DNA from: Stictocephala bisonia
Taxonomy: Eukaryota > Arthropoda > Insecta > Hemiptera > Membracidae
Assembly (NCBI GenBank): GCA_035578905.1
Contig: JAQJVL010000793.1
Location: 62,001 to 126,000, forward strand
DNA length: 64,000 nt
Direction of reading: 5' to 3'
Under the pieces are notes generated by a model. The model was not told where the DNA came from, did not search any database, and worked only from the letters and a program-made list of their open reading frames with translations. The translations under genes and the position numbers were made by a program. Shown piece by piece: positions 56,701 through 64,000 of this stretch. The number at the start of each line of letters is the position of its first letter. Position 1 is the first letter of the stretch.

Positions 56701-59700
56701 TTGCTAATGTCTTATATCTTCTAATATACTAATTCCTAGTGCCTTTTAACCCAACCTAAAATTTGGGCAGAAAAGGAAGGTCTTAGGCCAGTGGGTATAG
56801 GTATATTGGAGGTCTGCTAGGTTGGGCATGGATAGGTGGATTTTAAGTTAGGCCTAATCTGAAGAAACTGACGAGAGTTTTTTAGTAAAGTTTGTAAAGT
56901 TTCTTAAGTTTGCATTTGTTGAATTTAATTGAAAGGTTGTTGGAAAGGATTATGGTATAGGCGAGTTCATTTAGAAGATGGGAATTGGTGGATATGATAG
57001 GTTCATTGGAGGCTAGTAACAGTTTTGTGATGTTCTTCTGTGATGATGTACAGGGTAAAAATTCATGGTCACACTGAAAATCGAACCCAGAATGGCTGCG
57101 TGTCAAGCCACTGTCTTAGCCCTTATCTAAGATCGCTTTATTTTTAGTGTGTAATATTATAAATAAACTGATTTTTTTTTAATGAAAGCCAGTGGAAATC
57201 TTACAACCTTTGTAAAAATCTGCAATACCTAAGTGCCATAATCTTCAAATTGTTTTAATTTTAACTCAATATTACATTATTATTAAACTATATTGCAGAA
57301 TTGAGTTAAGTTAAATCCATTTGTATTGTTAATGAATACTTGTAGTTTTTTATATAATTTTTATTTCAATAGTTTTATAATTCAAAACTATAATTTTGTA
57401 GTTCTCAAAGATTTAATAAATCTTATGGAACATAGTTTTGTTTTTATAAACTGAGATTTATTTATTCACTTAGTTGACAGTGAATAAGCAATATATTTCA
57501 ACAATTTAATGTAATTTGTCGTAAGAAGAGCGGGAGGTAGAGGAAGGAGCGGCTGCTCGGCCTCTCACTCCCAACTCAGATTCAGAGCAGATTCAGGCCG
57601 CTCTCAAGAAAGGTTCACTTAACACTCGCCCGGTACTGCCACCCATCAAGGCTCACACAAACAGGAATTCTGATGAGTATGTTGCTTTAGTTGTTACACG
57701 AATAAGTGTTTTTGTTTGCACTACTAATAAAATTTAAAAAAATCTGAATTCAGTACCAATATGGAAATTTTGAATTGTAAATACTATAATTGGATAGTAT
57801 AAAATTTAAGAATAAAATGGAAATCTAAGGAATATATTTTTTTGCTTAATTAATCCAATGTTAAGCATAAGGATAAGAAATAGTTATTAATATTTAATAC
57901 ACCTCAATTCTACTGCTTTTGTGTTATGTTTTAGTTTCACAGAAGCAGTAGAACTCATCCTAATAGGCCAGATCAAGCATTTATTTATTCTCACAGTTAC
58001 AATTACCAGATATATTTAATTATATGAAACATCCGGCCAGTTAAGTCTGATATCATAGAGGTCATGGATGATACCATAGAAAACTTGAACATCTGTACCT
58101 ATTTTAGTTGTATTTGTGTAACTGTGAATATTACTACAAAAATGCTATTTCCATATCTCACAGGAAATCTCCATAAAATAAAAATATCGTCAAGTTGTTT
58201 ACAAATTTGGCATATGGAAGTCCTTGCATTAGTTAGTTAATTATGTTTTCATTTTGATTAGTATTTTAAGTTTTTATATAGAAAAAAATATAATGATAGA
58301 TCAAACTCATTTTATTTGTAGAGTAAAAAATGTCATAAGTAATCTTTGCTTTACAGAAAATTGTTTAGAATAAATGCATTTTGTCGTTATAGCAGCTTAG
58401 AGAATAGCCTTTGCGACAAGGACAGTTTCAATGAAGAGTTGCTGAACTCAAGGTGCCTTGAAAGCTTACATCTCACCTTCAACCTGGAGTCAGGTGTCCT
58501 TCTGCCACTTGCCATTCGGTATGTACATTTTGCTTAGTTTCAAAACTATTTGCTGAATATTGATAAGAATATTATAGTAATAAACAAATTCACAATAATG
58601 CTTATATTATTTGAACTCAGGGCTTAAATTAGCAATATGTATCATGGAGATTAAAACCTGGACAGACTAATATTGATATCTTTTATCAAAATTCCTTTTG
58701 GATCTGATCAAAATTAAGTGTAAGTGTACACAATAAATGTTAAGAATAAAATGTTTTTTTTCATTTTGAAAATAGTAAAATTAAAATATATGTACTAACC
58801 AGGTAAGGGACTTGAGATTAAGGAATAGAATTCAATCAATTGATGGACAACTTTTAATACTTTATAATATTTACAGGGGACGAGTGAGCCATGGCCGACA
58901 CTTCACATTCAAATCAGTAATGGGGGAAAGAGCAGTTACGTTAGTGGCATCCACAGTTACAGGGACTCTGGTGGGACCCCAGAAGCCTTATGTGGCCCAC
59001 GGACCATGGCTGCAAGTCTTAATCCCTGATGACTTTGTGAACGAGATGGCTGATACTTTGGAACCGCTCAACAACCCAGATCAGGTGAGTTGGGACACAT
59101 TTATGAAATACAGTAGCCAATCCGATGAGTAGGATATATCACAAAAGGAAAGGGCAATAGTCAGCAAGGCTTATAAATATATAAAAGTGGTCCAATATAT
59201 AAAAGTGGTCCAAAGAACGAACCCCAAAGCTATAGACCTATCTCTGTCATTCCTGTTTTAGGTAAATTGATCAAACTTATGGTTTACGATCAAGTATACA
59301 GTTTTCTGGAAAACCAAAATATCTTAAACCAGTCACAATTTGGTTTCCGAAAAGGAAAGTCTACCTTTAATGCATTAGACAGTTTAGTTAGACAAATTCA
59401 TGTATGTTTTGAGAAAAGGTCCCTAGCTCAGGCCACTTTCTGTGATTTGAGTAGGGCCTTTGACTCTGTTGATAAAGAAATTCTCACTAAAAAACTAGCG
59501 TACTATGGCTTCTCTGACTCCTTTTCCAAATTTATAAAATCATATCTTACTAATCGCAAGCAGATCGTCTGTATCAATGATAGACAATCTAATGAGGTGG
59601 AAGTGGAATGGGGTGTACCACAAGGCTCAGTCTTGGGGCCCCTTCTCTTCTTAATTTATGTAAATGACCTTCCCACTTTTATTGACTCCTCTGTTGACTC

Positions 59701-62700
59701 AAATACAATTCTTTACGCAGACGATACGACTTTCCTGAATATCAGTGACAATATAAGTAATCTTAACACTCTGACTAATGAAACTTTAAAAACCGCCTCA
59801 GACTGGTTTTGTTCAAACGGTTTCTTGTTGAATGAAGAAAAAACCAAAAATATTCTATTTAACCTTAAATTTAATCCAAGTAATCTTCCTTCTAAATTTA
59901 ATAAATCCATTAAGTTTTTAGGTTTATTCATTGATGATCGATTAACGTGGAATTTTCATATTGATTATTTAAGTGCACGACTTTCACGAGTTGTATACCT
60001 TTTAAAAAAATTAAATGATGTTGTGCCACAACATTACGTTAAAACAGCTTATTTCTCATATTTTCAGAGTATTTTTAGGTATGGACTAGTTCTTTTTGGT
60101 AACTGTCCAAGAATACAGGAGCTACTACTGATACAAAAAAAAGCAATCCGGAATCTCAGCAATTCAGGCATTAGAGATCACTGCAAACCTCTATTTATTG
60201 ATCCAGAAATTCAAACAGTAGTAAATTATTGATTTACTACTGTCTATTATTGATTTTCAAACAGTAGTAAATACATATTTGATTTAACTAATTACATTTG
60301 CTGCAATCCGACTTTATTAAATATCAAACAATCTTTCCATAGTTATAATACCCGTAACAAAAACGCCACTGAATTAGTTAATCATCGGTTAAGTAAAACT
60401 CATAATAGCCACATAGTAATACCCTTAAAAATCTATAACTATTTTGAAACAGAAGTCAACAGTTATCCTTTGAAACAATTTAAAAAACTACTTTATTTAT
60501 GGCTTTTAAAGAATCCCTTTTATTGTCTGGAGGACCTTTTTGCAACCACATTAGAAAACTTCTGATCCATTACATATTAAGTAATATATATTATTATATA
60601 GAATTATAACATGACACTACCTGGACATGGCTTGTATGCCATGATTATGACTTTGTCAATGATAAATTGTTATTAGTATGGCAAATAAAAGTGATTTTGA
60701 TTTTGACTTATATTTTAGCCTCCATCACTTCCAGTAAGAAAATTAAAAATCAAAATGAATTTGCACTTAAACCTAGTTTGTAAAAGGTTACTCTTAAAAC
60801 AAAATTACTCAAACTATAAGTAATTAATTTGGATTTCTCTAACCTGGATGCAAAGTCTGTTTTCATACAGTAAAAATTGCATGAGGGGTCTTCCTCCACT
60901 TGTAAAAATTGTATAATTAAGTTGCATTTCATACTTTAGCTCTTGGCTTAAAACATAAAAAGTAGGTTGAAGAGTAAAACTTGTAACTCGTTTCTTTCAA
61001 GTGAACAGTACAATTTTAAAGTTAAAAAAAATCTATGAAAATTATGTACAAGGGTTTTTTCAATTATCATATTACAAAATTCAGCTATCATACTATCAAA
61101 ACTAAGCTATAAAACAAAATCAGAGTGAATCGAAAGTACACATACACGCATAGTTTTACAACCACCAATCCATGTCATCAATACTCCAACATTCCAATGG
61201 ATGCTTCGTTTTCATCCTACCAAATACTGGTTGCATAAGATACAGTTTCCTTTTAGGGTTTCTTTAACCATAATTATTATAATTTTGATTTGAATATCCT
61301 ACACTTTATAACATGTTTTACCAAGAAAAATGCATAAATGTATTTATATATTTATATTTATTTATATTTTTTCAGTACACCAGCATTAAAAACCTTACAC
61401 TTGTTTATATGTATTTGTAATTAAATAATTTTGATTATTATTACTGTACATTCCCTGGAATACTTGAAGAATTGTTTATGCTTAATTCATCCAACACATA
61501 CACATTTGAGTCCTCACTTGGAAAATAGTCTGGGGGTCCCCATCAGTTTTATCATTTTGTAAAAAATCCTCTAAACGTTCATCGTCATTAATGTCTGTAC
61601 ATAAATCTCTTAAGATGATGGCAAGTCAAGGTATCAGACAATTTCAAATTATGCAAAGGATCACTCATTTTACATAGAGGAAACCACTTGGGTGTATTGA
61701 GGTTAGCAAGCAGACTAACATTTGGTTGAAGTCACAGCTGCAGTACCAACCCAAAAACATAGTATTCCCTGTAAGGCCAGATGCTAAAACCAGTTATTTT
61801 ATTGATAAACTATAAATTCATGTCCAGCGACGCCAAAAAGTAAAGGTCTACTTCTACACTAATTTGTATCTTCATTTTCAAAACCAAGTGCCAATGCACT
61901 AAATAAGGGCTTCTTGGCTAAAGTATTAAAAACCTTTGTCAACTTAAAAAAATACATGTTGTATCTCGTATTTTAGAAATAAAAAAAAAATACTTTTAAA
62001 TAATCCTTACAATTTTATAAAAGTCATAATTTCCTAAAAAAATTATCTAAGATGTTTTGTGCATGAATTATCTCTTTTTCAAAATAGCCCACAATACACG
62101 ACAATGAAACTACAATACATTGCTGATGAGCAATTGGAATTTCTAAACCAGTAAGTCTAATTATATCATACAAGAGTTGTCTTGATTCAAGTTAGCTCTG
62201 ACTGTGCACACTCATTCATAAACTACTGCTGAACTATATTAACTAACATTATTTTGATGAAATCACTTGCATGATACCTGATATAAAATGGTGATAACAA
62301 TTCAAAAACTTGTTCCAAACAAATCATTAAACTTTAATTGCTATGAGATGCTTGTTGTAGGAATACAAATTTTACTAATAAATATGTATATTGCTGGTTT
62401 TTTTTAAAATATTGACCACCTGCCCATGCATATACGCAAGGTGTTATTGACCCACTGTACGTATATAACTTGTATACCCATACATATACAAAGGGTGACT
62501 ACCCATATACAAACAGAAGTATTGTGTAACAAGTGTAATGAGTGGTATTTTATTATATATAAAGATAACACTACAGATGAAATATTATTTTTTTGTAACT
62601 AAACCAATCGTTACTCTTAAATATGAATTTAAATTATTAGTAATTTGTTTTACCTAGAGCTAAATGTACCTTAGTAATTTAGAATTAATATCTAAATTGC

Positions 62701-63092
62701 TCATTTCTTCAAATGTAGGGTGTTCTATTCAACATCCAATAGATAACATATTTATATAGTCTAAGATTGGTCTCAGAAGCAACAGACTAGAATCTCTACT
62801 GTAAATGGCTATTGTTTTATTTTGAACAATTACTCTTAAAATTATGTGCAGAAATTGTTTGTATATTTTAAAGAAACAAAATTACTTCACCTTTAACTCA
62901 GTTTGTTACCAGTGGCTTGTTTACAAACAATCTTGCTAACAAATCTATTGAAATTTAATCTAAATGAGGGTTATTAATGTGGTGTGTCTTTTTCAGCTAA
63001 CTCTACCAAAAACATTCGTCTGGCCCGAGAGGAAACTTGCCATTACCGTTGTTGCAGACAACAGGTTTCAACAAAGTTTTATTGTGCCTTAG
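47583..63092 (+). CDS. Su(fu): Suppressor of fused, gene-level entry, nine exons
   Basis: Su(fu) binds Gli/Ci transcription factors and holds them inactive in the cytoplasm and nucleus; it is a negative regulator of Hedgehog signalling. Exons: 47583-47734, 49209-49301, 53603-53781, 54771-54999, 55802-55971, 57526-57676, 58393-58518, 58877-59084 and 62997-63092. All have GT-AG borders and compatible phases, giving 467 codons plus TAG; vertebrate SUFU has about 484 residues and Drosophila about 468. Conserved blocks in order are CRRIYPDQPNPLQV, WLGGPDPLDYISMY, SGFGFELTFRLRRE, CAGDHVSWH, GGPWLVTDMRRGE, DGSNLSGVSAHCTW, LESLHLTFNLESG, HGRHFTFKSV, AHGPWLQVLIPDDFV and a C-terminal WPERKLAI strand. 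The variable linker (about residues 275-335) is Glu/Ser/Thr-rich, as in relatives. Introns 2 and 8 carry retrotransposons. Confidence 0.96.
47735..49208. other. Su(fu) intron 1
   Basis: Non-coding. A single relic of the minisatellite lies at about 48463-48500 (GTATGGAAGGGCGGATGAGTCACAACACTGTACG, in the reverse orientation relative to 29.8 kb; written here as one description, not a unit consensus). Nothing else is seen. Confidence 0.5.
49209..49301 (+). CDS. Su(fu): Su(fu) exon 2
   Basis: Acceptor TTTTTTTAG, donor GTAAAC. It encodes LGGPDPLDYISMYANPGNPE, then LDVPPHWHYI, which is among the most conserved Su(fu) segments. Confidence 0.95.
49540..51602 (-). pseudogene. Reverse transcriptase of Jockey-like copy B
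   Basis: The order of blocks is a linker (HFPRWFSQELK at about 51450), KIFWSHIKSLRR, KACGPDLIPPIAF, VVPIYKDGDRQSVSNYRPIS, EQHGFTAGRSTITNL, SIYLDCSKAFDKVSHAIL (catalytic Asp), [11 protein letters not shown], then after a one-base deletion near 50430 FADDIKLF, and the thumb and tail regions (ILEYASIIWKPYY, ERIQRRFLRLVG). Three frame breaks occur, near 51280-51320, 50430 and 49840. The catalytic residues remain. Confidence 0.87.
51612..52094 (-). pseudogene. Endonuclease fragment of Jockey-like copy B
   Basis: The reading frame contains CHVLLCCIYIPPNQ, DDYDFVLTGDFNLNSA (the metal-binding GDFN box) and YHPALDFDLTL, the S/T-[DH]-HxP-type catalytic end. In active elements it makes the first-strand nick. 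The N-terminal half is missing. Confidence 0.8.
52095..53602. other. Su(fu) intron 2, distal part
   Basis: A+T-rich, with no gene or repeat that I can support. Confidence 0.5.
53603..53781 (+). CDS. Su(fu): Su(fu) exon 3
   Basis: Acceptor CATTGCAG, donor GTAAGG. It encodes FGLSDLHGDGRVHEVTAADT, then PSGFGFELTFRLRREVGETA and PPTWPATLMQSLAKYVFQS. Confidence 0.95.
53782..54770. other. Su(fu) intron 3
   Basis: Non-coding. I see nothing in it. Confidence 0.5.
54771..54999 (+). CDS. Su(fu): Su(fu) exon 4
   Basis: Acceptor CTGTGCAG, donor GTAAGA. It encodes NTLCAGDHVSWHCSLDNSES through TPFGTVTFVQVVGICREELL to GPGVLDILKRLPV, closing the N-terminal domain. Confidence 0.95.
55000..55801. other. Su(fu) intron 4
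   Basis: Non-coding, A+T-rich. I see nothing in it. Confidence 0.5.
55802..55971 (+). CDS. Su(fu): Su(fu) exon 5
   Basis: Acceptor TTCTGCAG, donor GTATGA. It encodes AGGPWLVTDMRRGESILELD and then EDGSNLSGVSAHCTWTKMDP. The donor is weaker than the others. Confidence 0.93.
55972..57525. other. Su(fu) intron 5
   Basis: Non-coding apart from the SINE-like segment below. The G-rich stretch at about 56090-56560 resembles old coding DNA in composition but matches no family known to me. Confidence 0.45.
57055..57140 (-). mobile_element. tRNA-derived SINE head, diverged
   Basis: On the minus strand AAGACAGTGGCTTGACACGC is followed by GGGTTCGATTTTCAGTGTGA. The B-box (GGTTCGATTTTC) is nearly canonical and the A-box is weak. 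This layout resembles the SINEs at 32.6 and 44.3 kb. Confidence 0.42.
57526..57676 (+). CDS. Su(fu): Su(fu) exon 6, tandem acceptor
   Basis: It encodes the acidic and Ser/Thr-rich start of the linker and the KPVLPPI-like block (NTRPVLPPIKAHTNRNSD). The acceptor is AAGAAG: cutting after the first AAG (exon from 57526) or the second (57529) both keep the frame and differ by one Glu. Donor GTATGT. Confidence 0.88.
57677..58392. other. Su(fu) intron 6
   Basis: Non-coding. I see nothing in it. Confidence 0.5.
58393..58518 (+). CDS. Su(fu): Su(fu) exon 7, tandem acceptor
   Basis: Acceptor TAGCAG: either 58393 or 58396 keeps the frame and the choice adds or removes one Ser. The first reading gives DSLENSLCDKDSFNEELLNS, matching the DSLES of vertebrates, then RCLESLHLTFNLESGVLLPL. 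Donor GTATGT. Confidence 0.88.
58519..58876. other. Su(fu) intron 7
   Basis: Non-coding. I see nothing in it. Confidence 0.5.
58877..59084 (+). CDS. Su(fu): Su(fu) exon 8
   Basis: Acceptor ATTTACAG, donor GTGAGT. It encodes GRVSHGRHFTFKSVMGERAV through PYVAHGPWLQVLIPDDFVNE to LEPLNNPDQ, the main C-terminal domain. Confidence 0.95.
59220..60232 (+). pseudogene. Non-LTR reverse transcriptase, nearly intact core
   Basis: From about 59225 the frame reads PQSYRPISVIPVLGKLIKL. Then come SQFGFRKGKSTFNALDSL, ATFCDLSRAFDSVDKEIL (catalytic Asp), WGVPQGSVLGPLLFLIYVND, NTILYADDTTFLN (the YADD box), FLLNEEKTKNILFN and KSIKFLGLFIDDRLTWNFHI. The frame is open for 321 codons after the ATG at 59267, which is not the true start. 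It ends at the small templated insertion at 60211-60272. The endonuclease is missing. Confidence 0.88.
60211..60272. repeat. Local inverted/direct triplication
   Basis: TCAAACAGTAGTAAAT at 60211-60226 is followed by the inverted ATTTACTACTGT at 60232-60243 and a second direct copy at 60257-60272. The 46-base offset breaks the reading frame. Confidence 0.85.
60240..60565 (+). pseudogene. Tail of the reverse transcriptase after the break
   Basis: Beyond the break, another frame reads FDLTNYICCNPTLLNIKQSF, then HSYNTRNKNATELVNHRLSK and YPLKQFKKLLYLWLLKNPFY. These are the usual C-terminal blocks of this reverse transcriptase type. They show that the element was complete at its 3' end. Confidence 0.75.
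60710..62996. other. Su(fu) intron 8, distal part
   Basis: No gene is recognised. Relics of the minisatellite lie at about 62415-62520 (GACCACCTGCCCATGCATAT, GACCCACTGTACGTATATAA, ACCCATACATATAC). Confidence 0.5.
62997..63092 (+). CDS. Su(fu): Su(fu) exon 9 (last)
   Basis: Acceptor CTTTTTCAG, phase 0, stop TAG at 63090-63092. It encodes LTLPKTFVWPERKLAITVVA, then DNRFQQSFIVP. LP-x-x-[FY]-x-WPE-[KR]-KL is the typical last strand of the family. Confidence 0.94.
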   Translation, partial: LTLPKTFVWPERKLAITVVADNRFQQSFIVP

Positions 63093-64000
63093 AAGTAATA
63101 ATTCTGTTAACATACTCGTATTTATATTTTTTATAATTGTTAGGGTTGGTGTGTTCGTTCTAACACATATCATACTCGCACATGCTCAGTATTATTTTAT
63201 ATTTTATTAAGGATTTATGTGTTAAGTTGTGAAAATATAAATATTTATATTATTTAGTGCCTAAGAAAATATACCTCAATTTAGATTTGTGTATTTATTT
63301 CACTGAAATCAGTCTCTAATTTTTATTTTCTTACACCAAAGCTTTAAATTTTAATTTAAAATGCAAATGAATCTCTCGTAATGGCATAACAAATCTGTCA
63401 TCAACAACTATAGTATTTGTTTTATTATATAATATATAATAAACAATTATGTAATACTGTTCATATGGAATCTCCCACAGTTGTTCGGAACCCATGTCCA
63501 ATCTGGACAAGAGTCTCTATAAGAAATATTTTTATAATTTAGAAAAAAATTTTTTTAAGGAATAAAATTAATGGAACATACTATAGTTACGGCCACTATT
63601 CAAGGAGAAATAATTTTAATCTGTCATAATTGATTTTGATTACTTTTTTCGGTTTCCATAATTTGTTAAAAAATTATCTTGTGTGTGGACAGTGAGGGAA
63701 GCAGAACTAACTAGTAAATTACTTTCCAGAAGCTATCAAAGCTATCAGCATTTTAAAATATCCCATTGTTAATGTTTGAGTCATACGGGGTTTATGTTAG
63801 ATGAGCGAGAGAGGTTTGTTCATGTGTCAATTAGTTTTCATTTCGGAATAATTTTATTAAAATGCCACTGATCATTAATAGTAAATATTTATTTATTTGT
63901 AAGATGCCGATTATCAAGATATGGGCGAATATGGATTTTGAATGAGTAGATGGGCAAATGTAGTCATTGTTACAAACTAAGGCTGACTATTTTTTACAAA
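63093..64000 (+). other. Su(fu) 3' UTR and downstream DNA
   Basis: Non-coding sequence after the Su(fu) stop. The first usable poly(A) signal is listed separately. No other gene starts in this stretch. Confidence 0.5.
63438..63443 (+). terminator. Candidate poly(A) signal of Su(fu)
   Basis: AATAAA 346 bases after the stop codon. A second AATAAA is near 63562. Use is inferred from position. Confidence 0.4.

Larger units (their letters stand above)
59176..60709 (+). mobile_element. Non-LTR retrotransposon copy in Su(fu) intron 8
   Basis: A 5'-truncated LINE-like copy in the same orientation as Su(fu). A tandem duplication of AATATATAAAAGTGGTCC marks its beginning at about 59176-59212, just before PKSYRPISV-like sequence. 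It ends near 60709 with ATGGCAAATAAAAGTGATTT TGATTTTGACTT, a 3' tail of AATAAA-type signal plus short repeat. Its reverse transcriptase differs from the Jockey-like copies at 46 and 50 kb. Confidence 0.75.

Overview
This is a gene-poor, A+T-rich, repeat-laden piece of an arthropod (most likely insect) nuclear genome. There is no prokaryotic gene organisation. The coding sequence is in short exons with GT-AG introns, and most of the remaining recognisable sequence is transposon-derived. Short runs of the insect telomere motif TTAGG and the mix of element families suit an insect with a large genome, perhaps a hemipteran, but the species cannot be fixed from the sequence.

Two conserved single-copy genes are divergently arranged. 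On the minus strand, Arp1 (alpha-centractin, the actin-like filament subunit of dynactin) runs from its start codon at 38235 to its stop at 16705. Seven exons were found: 38188-38235, 34436-34500, 32746-33072, 31406-31549, 26925-27090, 24098-24271 and 16705-16851. A predicted 63-nt penultimate exon is not recognisable. On the plus strand, Suppressor of fused (Su(fu), a negative regulator of Hedgehog signalling) runs from 47583 to 63092 in nine exons that join without a frame break into 467 codons plus a stop. No functional link between the two genes is implied; they are neighbours whose introns are filled with mobile elements.

Layout. 1-4.5 kb: a gutted non-LTR retrotransposon, a dead jerky/Tigger-type transposase and a hAT-like MITE with an 8-bp target duplication. 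6.15-6.68 kb: a non-autonomous Helitron-like element. 8-9.2 kb: a non-LTR 3' fragment. 11.2-11.4 kb: a 121-bp-arm, almost perfect palindrome. 12.9-15.8 and 18.0-19.3 kb: homopolymer-smeared sequence that looks like poor assembly consensus. 19.6-23.8 kb: two pogo-like MITEs flanking a piggyBac-like element with palindromic subterminal repeats. 24.4-25.1 kb: Penelope-like terminal repeats. 29.6-31.1 kb: a TIR element carrying a 35-bp minisatellite whose minus strand holds a G-quadruplex motif in nearly every unit. 33.7-34.0 kb: a TTAA-bounded MITE. 36-40 kb: decayed reverse-transcriptase fragments. 40.05-42.96 kb: a structurally complete pogo/Tigger transposon with an intact 621-codon transposase, sitting inside a TA microsatellite. 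43.0-43.6 kb: a Penelope-like remnant with inverted ends and hammerhead-like cores. 45.4-47.2 and 49.4-52.1 kb: two Jockey-like retrotransposon copies. 59.2-60.7 kb: a non-LTR copy inside the last Su(fu) intron.

The observations I rate highest are the G-quadruplex minisatellite, its location inside a transposon in an Arp1 intron and its dispersal across the window; the intact pogo element; the palindromic subterminal repeats of the piggyBac-like element; and the hammerhead-like motifs in the Penelope-like repeats. I did not find a convincing new multi-gene system.
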